From the NCBI GenBank assembly GCA_964619265.1, contig CAZUCE010000004.1, positions 186,001 through 250,000 of the forward strand: a stretch of DNA of 64,000 nucleotides, written 5' to 3'. Below the pieces are notes generated by a model, which was given only the letters and a program-made list of their open reading frames with translations, was not told where the DNA came from and made no database searches. Positions 53,270 to 60,971 of this stretch are shown here, in pieces. The DNA comes from CAZUCE01 sp964619265 (GTDB lineage Bacteria; Planctomycetota; UBA1135; GCA-002686595). The translations under genes and the position numbers were made by a program. Position 1 is the stretch's first letter. Every line of letters starts with the position of its first letter.

Positions 53270-55030
53270 TCATTCTCCGGAGCCCAGAACGGGCTCAAAC
53301 AGCGTGACGAAAGTGTCGAGCTCGATGTCCCCGTGGGTGGTTTGGCGGCCGCTTGGCCAGCGAACCGTGATGCGTTCGATGGCTGCCACATCTCCCAGTC
53401 CAAAATGCAGGCGGGGATCGTGGGCTGAGTACAGCCCATCGGTGGTGCGCATCTCGCGCGTGAAGGTTCGCCCGCCGGCCACGACTTCGATGCGAGCGCC
53501 GAGGCCGCCGCGGTTGGACGACGAACCCTCCAAAGACACGGCGACCCAGTGACCCAGTCGCCGGGAACGGTTCTCAAGGAGGCGGGGCGTGCGGTCCAGC
53601 TCCGTGATGAGCGCGTCCAAGTCGCCGTCCGAGTCCACGTCGGCGAGCGCTAGCCCGCGGGCCGACGATCGAAGGGCGAGGCCTGGCCCAGCGCTTTGGG
53701 TGACGTCTTCGAAGATTGGGCGCCCTTCGGACAGGTCGCCGGCGAAGAACTGGGTCGGCATGTCCCAGCCGGACATTCCGATGCTCGCGGCCTGTGGCAT
53801 CACGTGACCGTTGGCCACGAGAAGATCATCGTCGCCATCGCAGTCCGCGTCGAAAAACGCTGCTCCCCAACCGAGCTTTTCGAAGCTTGCTTCACCAAGG
53901 CCAGCGCGCACCGCGCGATCGGTGAAGCGTCCGGCGCCGTTGTTCACATGCAGAGTGTTGGACTCGAAGTCGAAGTTGGTCTTGAGCAGGTCCATATCGC
54001 CGTCGCGATCCACATCGGCAACGGCCAGGCCCATGGCTGCCGTGGGGGCTCCTTCGCCGCCCAAGGCGAAGCCTCGAATCTCGCCTTCTTCGACAAAGCG
54101 ACCCTCGCCCGTGTTGCGGAACAGGTTCGAGGGTTGAGCATCGTTGGCGACGCACAGATCGACCCAGCCGTCACCATCGACGTCGGTGGCGACCGCGGCG
54201 TAGGAGCACAGCGGAGTTTCGAGCGCCAGCCCGGCCTGTTCGGTGGCCTCGCGGAAGGCTCCTTCGCCGTCGCCCAGGTAGAAACGATTCGCGGCTCCGG
54301 GGTTGTAGCCATGGGGATTCTCCGCGAACGGTCCCCAGCCGATTTCGACACCCTCGACCAGGTCGCGCTGGCCACCTGCAGGCGGATGATCCAGGTCGAA
54401 TTCGACGTAGTTGGAGACGAACAGGTCGAGCGCTCCGTCCCGGTTCGCATCGAGGAAAACGGCGGCGGAACCCCATTCGGTCTGGCCCAGTCCAGCCTGC
54501 TCCGTTGCATCGACGAAGCGGCCGCCCTCGTTGCGCAGGAAGACGTCGGCTCCGAAGCACGCGAGGTACAAGTCGGGGTCGCCGTCGTTGTCGACGTCGC
54601 CGGTGGTCACCCCGTTCACGAAGTCGTGGCGGCGGGCTCCGCACTCATCGGTGACGTCGGTGAAGTTCCAGTCGCCATCGTTGCGGTAAAGCCGCGAGGA
54701 CGCGCTGCGGTCGAGTTCCAGCCGGGCTCCGTCGTCCACATAGTCGACGCCGCAACCGTTGCCCACGAACAAATCCGGGTCGCCGTCGCCGTCGTAGTCG
54801 AGCCAGGCCGCGCCCGATCCGTTGCTCTCGAGGATGTACCAGCGGCGCGGGTCGCCGGAGACCAGCTCGACGTCGATTCCGGCGTCGCTCGCCCGGTCGA
54901 CGAACCGGAAGGGCGGCCCGGCTGCCTGGCTCTCGGAACAGGCGGCAAGTCCAGCGGCCACCGCGGTCGCAAGCAGCGCAGGGGCCGCGGGGAGTCGGAG
55001 GCGGAATTCGGCGGTTCGGAAAGGCGGCAT
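53270..55030 (-). CDS. Second ASPIC/UnbV (CRTAC1-type) FG-GAP lipoprotein
   Basis: A 586-residue protein from the ATG at 55030. The N-terminus APALLATAVAAGLAACSES is a lipoprotein signal with lipobox LAAC. Seven or so FG-GAP/VCBS blades follow with Ca-binding loops (DYDGDGDPDLFV, DVDNDGDPDLYL, DANRDGALDLFV, DVDGDGWVDLCV, DVDRDGDMDLLK, DADCDGDDDLLV, DVDSDGDLDALI), then the C-terminal ASPIC/UnbV domain (GARIEVVAGGRTFTREMRTTDG, PRLHFGLGDVAAIERITVRWPSGRQT). It is a paralogue of the protein at 23133-24908 but has no UnbU-like partner beside it. It lies 180 bases downstream of the radical SAM gene start and is transcribed the same way, but the two are probably separate. Function is unresolved. Confidence 0.9.
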   Translation of the reverse strand: MPPFRTAEFRLRLPAAPALLATAVAAGLAACSESQAAGPPFRFVDRASDAGIDVELVSGDPRRWYILESNGSGAAWLDYDGDGDPDLFVGNGCGVDYVDDGARLELDRSASSRLYRNDGDWNFTDVTDECGARRHDFVNGVTTGDVDNDGDPDLYLACFGADVFLRNEGGRFVDATEQAGLGQTEWGSAAVFLDANRDGALDLFVSNYVEFDLDHPPAGGQRDLVEGVEIGWGPFAENPHGYNPGAANRFYLGDGEGAFREATEQAGLALETPLCSYAAVATDVDGDGWVDLCVANDAQPSNLFRNTGEGRFVEEGEIRGFALGGEGAPTAAMGLAVADVDRDGDMDLLKTNFDFESNTLHVNNGAGRFTDRAVRAGLGEASFEKLGWGAAFFDADCDGDDDLLVANGHVMPQAASIGMSGWDMPTQFFAGDLSEGRPIFEDVTQSAGPGLALRSSARGLALADVDSDGDLDALITELDRTPRLLENRSRRLGHWVAVSLEGSSSNRGGLGARIEVVAGGRTFTREMRTTDGLYSAHDPRLHFGLGDVAAIERITVRWPSGRQTTHGDIELDTFVTLFEPVLGSGE

Positions 55031-55222
55031 GAAGGAGCGGATCGGAGGACAGAGCGCGGAGCCCGCCAGCTTACGCCCGGTGGCGTGGCGGGGCGGGCCG
55101 GCCGGCCCCGTGCCAGGACTCGGAAGCTCGTAGGTCCGGACTCGGTGGTGAATCTTGAATCAGAGCTCCGCAGGGCGCTTGATGCGAACTCCGTTCCCTT
55201 CAGGTTTCGCCGAGCAATTCCC

Positions 55223-55492
55223 ATGGTCCTCCACGTCGCTCTCTACCTGGCTTTGGTGCTCTCGGGCATCGCTCTGATCGCGCTCGTCTTGCTGGGCGAC
55301 GCCGACGCCCAACGGGGCGTCGAATCCCCCCGAGCCCTGCGGCGGGCCTCGAGTTGGTCCGGGGCCCTCTTTCTGGGCAGCGCGGCGGCCATCGTGCTGG
55401 TCACCGACGAGGGGACAGGGTCGCTGCTGGCGGGTTCACCCGCCTTGCCACCGGGGTCTCCGGCCGCCCCAGCCGAGGCTCCCGGACCCTGA
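55223..55492 (+). CDS. Small two-helix membrane protein, hypothetical
   Basis: An 89-residue frame from the ATG at 55223 with two hydrophobic segments (VLHVALYLALVLSGIALIALVLLG and SWSGALFLGSAAAIVLVT) and a Pro/Ala-rich tail. Its topology resembles SecG, whose gene follows 97 bases later. The open frame extends far upstream, antisense to the ASPIC gene, but only this last part has membrane-protein character. No family is recognised; it might be a real small inner-membrane protein or a chance frame in a 560-bp region. Confidence 0.4.
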   Translation: MVLHVALYLALVLSGIALIALVLLGDADAQRGVESPRALRRASSWSGALFLGSAAAIVLVTDEGTGSLLAGSPALPPGSPAAPAEAPGP

Positions 55493-55588
55493 GCCGGCCT
55501 TCGGGGCTCGCCCTTAAGGAGAGGGCGATCGACCCCGTTTGCGTTAGGATTCGCGGCCCGAAATCGACTCCGCGACCCTCGCGACGCC

Positions 55589-55906
55589 ATGATCCTGACC
55601 CTCTGCTACCTAATCTTTGCCGCTGCGGCCCTCTTGCTGATCGTTGTGGTCCTCATCCAGGAGGGCAAGGGCGGCGGCCTGGGCGGCGCCTTCGGTGGCG
55701 CGGGTCAGCAGGTGTTCGGTTCTGGCGCCAGCGGAATCGCCAAGTTCACCGGCTACCTCGCCGGGGGCATGTTGCTGCTGGCGGTCTTCATCACGTTGCA
55801 GGAAAAGGGCGCCCAGAGCGGTCTGAAGAACGAGCTCGGGCTTGACGCCTTTTTGGAACTGCCGGCTCCGGACACCGGCACGGCGCCCGCCGATTCGGGT
55901 CAATAG
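55589..55906 (+). CDS. secG: Preprotein translocase subunit SecG
   Basis: A 105-residue protein from the ATG at 55589 with the SecG layout: first TM helix (LCYLIFAAAALLLIVVVLIQ), the conserved cytoplasmic loop QEGKGGGLGGAFGGAGQQVFGS, a second TM helix (TGYLAGGMLLLAVFITLQ) and a variable acidic/Pro-rich tail. SecG is the third subunit of the SecYEG channel and assists SecA-driven export, fitting the many signal peptides in the window. The pyrE gene starts 31 bases later. Confidence 0.93.
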   Translation: MILTLCYLIFAAAALLLIVVVLIQEGKGGGLGGAFGGAGQQVFGSGASGIAKFTGYLAGGMLLLAVFITLQEKGAQSGLKNELGLDAFLELPAPDTGTAPADSGQ

Positions 55907-55937
55907 TTCGAACGGCACCGAAACGAACGGAATCCAC

Positions 55938-56519
55938 TTGGCCGAAGCCGACATCCTCGATCTCCTGCGGCGCGAACGCGCGCTGCTCGAAGGACACTTC
56001 CAGCTCTCCAGTGGCCTTCACTCGGATCGTTACTTCCAGTGCGCCCTTGCGCTGGCCGATCCGAAGAACGCTGAGACCTTGGCCAAGAAACTGGCCGAGA
56101 AGTTCAGCGGCCAAGAATTCGATCTCGTGGTTGGACCCGCGCTCGGCGCTGTGATCTGGGCCCACGAAATGGCGCGCGCGCTCGGCCTGCGCTGCTATTT
56201 CACCGAGCGCAAGGAGGGCACGATGGTCCTGCGGCGCGGATTCGCGATCGAACCCGGTCAGCGCATCTTGCTGGTCGAGGACGTGGTCACCACCGGCGGT
56301 TCTTCCAAGGAAGTGATCGCCTGCCTAAAAGAGCACGGCGGCGTCGTCACCGGCATGGGCTGCCTGGTCAACCGCTCGGGCGGCAACCCCTTCGAGGACT
56401 TGGGGCTTGAGCTGAACAGCCTGGCTGAGGTCACCGCGCGCACCTGGGATCCCTCCGATCCGCCGGCCGAGTTCCGCAACTCCCAGCCGATCAAGCCCGG
56501 CAGCCGGCCCGGCGCCTGA
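55938..56519 (+). CDS. pyrE: Orotate phosphoribosyltransferase
   Basis: A 193-residue protein from the TTG at 55938 (AEADILDLLRRERALLEG); an earlier ATG at 55842 would overlap secG and adds non-homologous residues. The substrate loop GHFQLSSGLHSDRYFQCALAL, the FDLVVGPALGAVIWAHEMAR segment, the flexible loop TERKEGTMVLRRGF and the PRPP motif ILLVEDVVTTGGSSKEVI are all present. It converts orotate and PRPP to OMP in UMP synthesis. Spacing to neighbours (31 bases to secG, 15 to yicC) suggests one operon with yicC, gmk, coaC and coaB. Confidence 0.93.
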   Translation: MAEADILDLLRRERALLEGHFQLSSGLHSDRYFQCALALADPKNAETLAKKLAEKFSGQEFDLVVGPALGAVIWAHEMARALGLRCYFTERKEGTMVLRRGFAIEPGQRILLVEDVVTTGGSSKEVIACLKEHGGVVTGMGCLVNRSGGNPFEDLGLELNSLAEVTARTWDPSDPPAEFRNSQPIKPGSRPGA

Positions 56520-56534
56520 CCCAAGGCACCTTCG

Positions 56535-57410
56535 ATGCTGCGTTCTATGACGGGGTTCGGTGCTGGCAGCGCCGAGGGGGATGGCCACACGGTTCGCGTC
56601 GAGGCGAAGTCGGTCAACCATCGCTTCTTGCAGGTCAAGGTAAAAGCGCCGTCCGACTGGCCGGATCTCGAAGCCAAGATCGAAGCGCTCGCGAAGACCC
56701 GGCTTGCGCGCGGAGCAGTTTCCATCTCCGTTCACGTGGACGCGGGCAGCAACGGGCTCGTCACCGAAGTCGACGAAGCTGCGGTGGAGCGCTTCGCCAA
56801 GGCGGCCGCGCGCATCGCGGAGCTGACCGGCAGCGAAGTCTCGATCTCCGGGGAGGGTTGGCTGCGGCTTCCGGGCGTGGTACGTGAAGCGCGCGCCAAG
56901 CCGTCGCCGGCGGTGCCCGAACTGGTTCTGTCCGCGGCCGATGCGGCCCTGCGCGAACTGGTGGCGATGCGCGAGCGCGAAGGCGAAGCGATGGCCCGCG
57001 ACCTGGCGACCCACGCCGCCGAGCTGGGTGACTTGCGGGCCAAAATCGGCGAGCGAGCGCCGGAATTGGCGCGCGAGCAACTCGAGAAACTGAGGGGCCG
57101 CGTGCAGGAACTCTTGGGTCCCGAGCAGCCTGTGGATCCGGCTGAATTGGCCCGCGAATTGGCCATTTTGGCCGACCGGGGCGACGTGGCCGAGGAGCTG
57201 TCCCGGCTGGACTCCCATCAGGACCAGCTGGCACAGCTGCTGGCCAGCCGCGAGCCAGCGGGCCGCCAGCTGGACTTTTTGGTCCAGGAGTGCCTGCGCG
57301 AGGTGAACACGATCGGGTCGAAAACGACCTGCGCCCAAGTGGCCCAATGGGTAATCGCGGGGAAGACCGCCATCGAACGCTTGCGTGAGCAGGTTCAGAA
57401 CGTCGAATAG
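56535..57410 (+). CDS. yicC: YicC-family endoribonuclease
   Basis: A 291-residue protein, the usual length, from the ATG at 56535. The N-terminal signature LRSMTGFGAGSAEGDGHTVRVEAKSVNHRFLQVKV and the C-terminal DUF1732 region (VAEELSRLDSHQDQLAQLL, GRQLDFLVQECLREVNTIGSKT) are typical. YicC proteins are endoribonucleases of the PNPase-associated stress type. It directly precedes gmk (6 bases apart), the common gene order in bacteria. Confidence 0.94.
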   Translation: MLRSMTGFGAGSAEGDGHTVRVEAKSVNHRFLQVKVKAPSDWPDLEAKIEALAKTRLARGAVSISVHVDAGSNGLVTEVDEAAVERFAKAAARIAELTGSEVSISGEGWLRLPGVVREARAKPSPAVPELVLSAADAALRELVAMREREGEAMARDLATHAAELGDLRAKIGERAPELAREQLEKLRGRVQELLGPEQPVDPAELARELAILADRGDVAEELSRLDSHQDQLAQLLASREPAGRQLDFLVQECLREVNTIGSKTTCAQVAQWVIAGKTAIERLREQVQNVE

Positions 57411-57416
57411 GACCAG

Positions 57417-58073
57417 ATGAGCGAACGCCAGCCAGAAGACCACCGAGGCCGGATCCTCCTGATCTCGGGCCCCTCGGGCAGCGGTAAGAGCACGATCTGC
57501 CGCCGCCTGCTCGCCGACCCCGGTGTTTCCTTCTCCGTTTCGGTGACGACCCGCGAGCCGCGCCGCGGCGAGCGCGACGCCGTCGACTACCACTTCGTCG
57601 ATCGGGATCGCTTCCGCGAACTGGTGGCCGAGGGAGCCTTCCTCGAGCACGCGGAAGTCCACGGCAACATGTACGGGACCCTGCGCGGCCCGGTGGAAGA
57701 GGCGCTCGACCGCGGACAGGTTTACCTGCTCGAGATCGACGTGCAGGGCGCGATGCAACTCAAGCAGCTGGGTACCGAGGGTATTTACGTATTCCTCGAC
57801 GTGCCCGACCTCGAGCGCTTGCGCAAGCGTCTGGAGGATCGCGGAACCGATACACCGGCTGTGATCGAGCGGCGAATGGCGAAGGCCCACGGCGAGCGCA
57901 CCTATCGGGACGAGTACGACCACGTGATCGTGAACGACGATCTCGAGGAGACCTACGCCGCGGTCCGTCGCGTCGCCGGGCTGCCACCCGAGGCCGACGA
58001 ACCGCCTGGTCCATGCCCCTCGAGCGCGAAGGACGCCTCGACTTGTCAGGAACGTGAGGTCGAGCGCCCGTGA
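57417..58073 (+). CDS. gmk: Guanylate kinase
   Basis: A 218-residue protein from the ATG at 57417. The P-loop is ISGPSGSGKSTI at about residues 17-28; the GMP-binding region reads SVSVTTREPRRGERDAVDYHFV and FLEHAEVHGNMYGTLRG, with the lid and YLLEIDVQGAMQLK following. It phosphorylates GMP to GDP with ATP. A C-terminal tail of about 20 residues extends beyond the normal kinase end. Its stop overlaps the GTG start of coaC (GTGA). The rpoZ gene often found at this place is missing. Confidence 0.96.
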   Translation: MSERQPEDHRGRILLISGPSGSGKSTICRRLLADPGVSFSVSVTTREPRRGERDAVDYHFVDRDRFRELVAEGAFLEHAEVHGNMYGTLRGPVEEALDRGQVYLLEIDVQGAMQLKQLGTEGIYVFLDVPDLERLRKRLEDRGTDTPAVIERRMAKAHGERTYRDEYDHVIVNDDLEETYAAVRRVAGLPPEADEPPGPCPSSAKDASTCQEREVERP

Positions 58074-58621
58074 GCCGCATTCTTCTCGGAGCGTCTGCCT
58101 CGGCTGCTCTGCACAAGGCCTGCGATTTGGCCAGCAAGCTCGCGCAGCAAGATCACCACGTTCGCGCGGTGCTTACGCCGCGCGCGGCCGAGTTGATCTC
58201 GCCCCAGTTGTTCGAAGCGCTGACCGGCGAACCCGCTCGCACCGACGAATTCGATGAGGCCGAGCGTTCCGGAGGGATGGATCACATCTCCTTGAGCCAA
58301 TGGACCGAGTTGATCGTCGTCGCTCCGGCGACCGCCGATCTGGTGGGACGATTGGCCCACGGGCTCGGCGGCGACCTGCTGACCACGGCGATCCTGGCCG
58401 TTCCGCAGTCCGTTCCGCGACTTCTGTGCCCGGCGATGAATCCGCACATGCTCGCCACGCCTTCGGTGGCTCGCAACCTAGCCCAGCTCGTCGAAGACGG
58501 CTGGCGCTTGGTCGAACCCGGCGAGGGGCACATGGCCTGCGGGGTCGAAGGCAAGGGTCGTCTCGCTGAGCCTCCGCAGATCATCGAAGCCGTGCGCCGC
58601 GCGCTTCACCTGGAGGACTAA
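58070..58621 (+). CDS. coaC: Phosphopantothenoylcysteine decarboxylase
   Basis: A 183-residue flavoprotein starting at the GTG at 58070. The flavin fold opens ILLGASASAALHKACDLASKLA; DHISLSQWTELIVVAPATADLVGRLAHGLGGDLLTT is the family core with the catalytic His in the DHI segment; the PPC-DC motif CPAMNPHM and the substrate-clamping loop HMACGVEGKGRLAEP are complete. It decarboxylates phosphopantothenoylcysteine to phosphopantetheine in CoA synthesis. In most bacteria this is the N-terminal half of a fused CoaBC; here it is a separate gene followed by coaB two bases later. Confidence 0.93.
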   Translation: MSRILLGASASAALHKACDLASKLAQQDHHVRAVLTPRAAELISPQLFEALTGEPARTDEFDEAERSGGMDHISLSQWTELIVVAPATADLVGRLAHGLGGDLLTTAILAVPQSVPRLLCPAMNPHMLATPSVARNLAQLVEDGWRLVEPGEGHMACGVEGKGRLAEPPQIIEAVRRALHLED

Positions 58622-58623
58622 TC

Positions 58624-59295
58624 TTGGTCAAGCGCAAGCAAAGCCCCAAGCGGACCGTCTTGATTTCCGCGGGGCCGACCCGCGAGTACATCGATCCGGT
58701 TCGATACCTCTCGAACGAATCGAGCGGCAAGATGGGCTTCGAAATTGCGCGCGCCGCGGCAAAACGAGGCGACCGCGTGGTGCTCGTCGCGGGCCCGGTC
58801 CACCTCGAGACACCGCCCGGCGTCGAGCGCCTGGACGTGCAAAGCGCGCGCGAAATGCTGGCCGCCCTGCGCGAACAATTCCGAGTGGCGGACGTGTTGA
58901 TCATGTGCGCTGCCGTGGCCGACTGGCGGCCCAAACGGCGCCTTGCGGGCAAGTGGCGCAAGAAGGACGGAGGCACCGAAACTGCTTCGATGGAGCTGGT
59001 GCGCAATCCCGATCTGCTCGCGACTCTGGCTCGCAACAAAGCTGCCCGTTGCGTCGTAGGTTTCGCGCTCGAGACCGGCGACGGCAAGCGCCGGGCACTC
59101 GCCAAGCTGCGTCGCAAAAACGCCGACTACATTGTGCTCAACGACGCGACCGCGCTGGGCGCTGACCGAACCACGGTGACGATTCTTGGACGCGACGGCT
59201 CGGAGCGTCGTCTTGAGAACCGGACCAAGGCCTATGTGGCGGGTCAGCTTGTGAAGCTCGAGGCGATCGGCGCGGAAGCGGCTGAATCGGCTTGA
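58624..59295 (+). CDS. coaB: Phosphopantothenate-cysteine ligase
   Basis: A 223-residue protein starting at a TTG two bases after the coaC stop. The Rossmann-like core has VLISAGPTREYIDPVRYLSNESSGKMGFEIA, with the conserved SSGKMG, then VLVAGPVHLETPPGV, DVLIMCAAVADWRP (AAVADWRP motif), LVRNPDLLATLA, VVGFALETG and YIVLNDATALGADRTTVTIL. It joins cysteine to 4'-phosphopantothenate using CTP, the step before CoaC. The unfused pair supports a split of the usual CoaBC. Confidence 0.93.
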   Translation: MVKRKQSPKRTVLISAGPTREYIDPVRYLSNESSGKMGFEIARAAAKRGDRVVLVAGPVHLETPPGVERLDVQSAREMLAALREQFRVADVLIMCAAVADWRPKRRLAGKWRKKDGGTETASMELVRNPDLLATLARNKAARCVVGFALETGDGKRRALAKLRRKNADYIVLNDATALGADRTTVTILGRDGSERRLENRTKAYVAGQLVKLEAIGAEAAESA

Positions 59296-59320
59296 GGGCT
59301 CGGTCCGCCTTCGCAAATCC

Positions 59321-60280
59321 GTGACGGATCTAGTCTTCGACATCGGCGGAACGACCTGGCGCGCCGGGGTCTGGGACGGAACGAAGGTCGTGCGGCGCGA
59401 GGAACGGGCGGCCCGGCTGCTGACGGGAACTGGCGATCCGGTCTCAGGCTTGGTTCAGGGGCTCGAGGATCTCGGCCGAGCGGTTTTGGGCGAGGGCGCA
59501 ACTCCCGGTCGAGTCGGTATCGCGTTTCCCGGACCGGTCGACGAACGCGGGCAAGTCCAGGCTGCCCCGACCCTGTGGGGCGAAGCGCTTGGGGAGCCGG
59601 TTCCGCTCGGCGAGCGGGTGAGCCAGGCTTTTCGCGACGCGCCAGCCGCGGTGGCCAACGATCTGACGGCGGCCGGCTATCGCTATCTGCGCGGCTCCGA
59701 GGACTACGCGCTGGTGACCGTGAGTTCGGGAATCGGCAACAAGGTCTTTTCGAACGGGCGTCCGCTGCTTGGGCCAAAACACCGGGGCGGAGAGATCGGC
59801 CATTGGCAGGTCGAGGAGTCCTTGGATGCGCCCTCATGCGACTGCGGTGGACGCGGACACTTGGGAGCGGTGGCTTCGGGACGCGCCACGCCGTGGGCCT
59901 TCCAGCGTGCGGTGGCTGAGTCCCCGGAGTTGCTTCGGGATTCCCCGTTGGGCCGGACGGGGGCCCCCCCGAGCAACGAACAGCTTGCAGAGGCCTATCG
60001 GGCCGGCGATTCGCTTGCCGCGCAGATCGTTGGGATCGGCGCCCGTGCGCTGGGTTCAGCGTTGGCTGCGCTGCACGTCGGCGTTGGGGTTGAGCGGTTC
60101 GTGATCATCGGCGGATTCGCGCGCGCCTTGGGCCCGAATTACCTGCGCAGTTTGGGGAGAGCTGCAGCGGAGCGTTCCTGGGGCGACGGCGAGGAATGGG
60201 AATCCAGAATCGAAGCCGGCGAGCCCGACGACGATTCTGGGTTGATAGGGATGGGGCGGTTGCTCGACGCGAACGCCTGA
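59321..60280 (+). CDS. ROK-family sugar kinase-like protein
   Basis: A 319-residue protein starting at a GTG at 59321. The ATP-binding phosphate-1 motif is FDIGGTTWRAGVWDG and the catalytic Asp lies in AVANDLTAAGYRYL. The ROK zinc site is recognisable but altered: GEIGHWQVEE, then CDCGGRGHLGAVASG. In the consensus C-x-C-G-x2-G-C-x-E the third Cys is His here and the Glu is lost, giving a possible His-Cys-Cys-His site. The C-terminal adenosine-binding region FVIIGGFARALGPNYLRSL is kept. It may phosphorylate glucose or an N-acetyl sugar. It follows coaB by 25 bases. Confidence 0.85.
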   Translation: MTDLVFDIGGTTWRAGVWDGTKVVRREERAARLLTGTGDPVSGLVQGLEDLGRAVLGEGATPGRVGIAFPGPVDERGQVQAAPTLWGEALGEPVPLGERVSQAFRDAPAAVANDLTAAGYRYLRGSEDYALVTVSSGIGNKVFSNGRPLLGPKHRGGEIGHWQVEESLDAPSCDCGGRGHLGAVASGRATPWAFQRAVAESPELLRDSPLGRTGAPPSNEQLAEAYRAGDSLAAQIVGIGARALGSALAALHVGVGVERFVIIGGFARALGPNYLRSLGRAAAERSWGDGEEWESRIEAGEPDDDSGLIGMGRLLDANA

Positions 60281-60412
60281 GGCGGAGCGCCGGTTTCGCT
60301 GTCTGTGGCGGGCGAGCCGTCCACCTCGGCACGCCCGAAATCCTCCCTGGACTGGACGGCCTCCCCATCGATACTGGCCCGACTCCCGCCTCGATCCCCT
60401 CCGAGTTTCGCC

Positions 60413-60634
60413 ATGGATGAAGATGACCCCGATGACGCCTGCCACCGGGACCTCGACGATGAGGCCAGCTACGTGTGCTCGGCTTGTGGTGAAGACATCG
60501 TCGTCCCGGTAGACCTGACCGGCGGCGCGAGCCAGGAGTACGTGGAGGATTGCCCCGTTTGCTGTCGCCCGCACTTATTGCGCGTGGACATCGACGAAGA
60601 CGGCCGGGTCCGCTTGGACGCCAGTGCGGAGTAG
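60413..60634 (+). CDS. CPXCG-motif Cys-rich small protein
   Basis: A 73-residue protein from the ATG at 60413, selected because upstream codons lack homology. It has paired Cys clusters YVCSACGEDIVVPVD and VEDCPVCCRPHLLRVDID, the layout of the CPXCG-motif family (here CSACG and CPVCC), probably binding one zinc. The N-terminus is a very acidic DEDDPDDACHRDLDDE. Function is unknown. It lies 132 bases after the ROK gene. Confidence 0.82.
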   Translation: MDEDDPDDACHRDLDDEASYVCSACGEDIVVPVDLTGGASQEYVEDCPVCCRPHLLRVDIDEDGRVRLDASAE

Positions 60635-60971
60635 TGCAACCTGGGCCGGTGCGGCGTGCTGTGGAGTTCGGCCGAACTCTCAAAGCCCCATCGCGCAGGC
60701 GGATCGCGCAGGCGGATCGCGGCGTCGGTAAGGCCGCCCAGACGGGTAAGCGGAGGGGCTCCCCGGGCGCACGGGTCGAGCGCCGGGTAGCAGCTGGAGA
60801 CCGGTAGGCCCGTTCCGCGGGGATGCCCGCGACGCAGCCGCGGCGTGTGCGCCGCGGGCGTGGGCTCAGGGTCGATCGGTCTGGGGAGGCATCTCTTGTC
60901 TTCGGCACGGGATTCGGCAGGAACCTGGTTCGGGCCTCTCGGGTTCGCTCCAATGCCCCTAGGAATCCCCT
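60635..60971. other. 337-bp intergenic region upstream of ftsK
   Basis: It contains a short tandem repeat of GCGCAGGCGGATC (two copies plus a partial, about 60692-60722) and otherwise nothing recognisable. The ftsK promoter must lie here. Confidence 0.35.

Noticed and set aside
53696..55222. Long plus-strand frame leading into the small membrane protein at 55223
   Set aside because: Antisense to the ASPIC lipoprotein; only the last 89 codons look like protein, so the rest was dropped.
56325..57923. 532-residue open frame on the minus strand
   Set aside because: It runs antisense across pyrE, yicC and gmk, all confidently identified.
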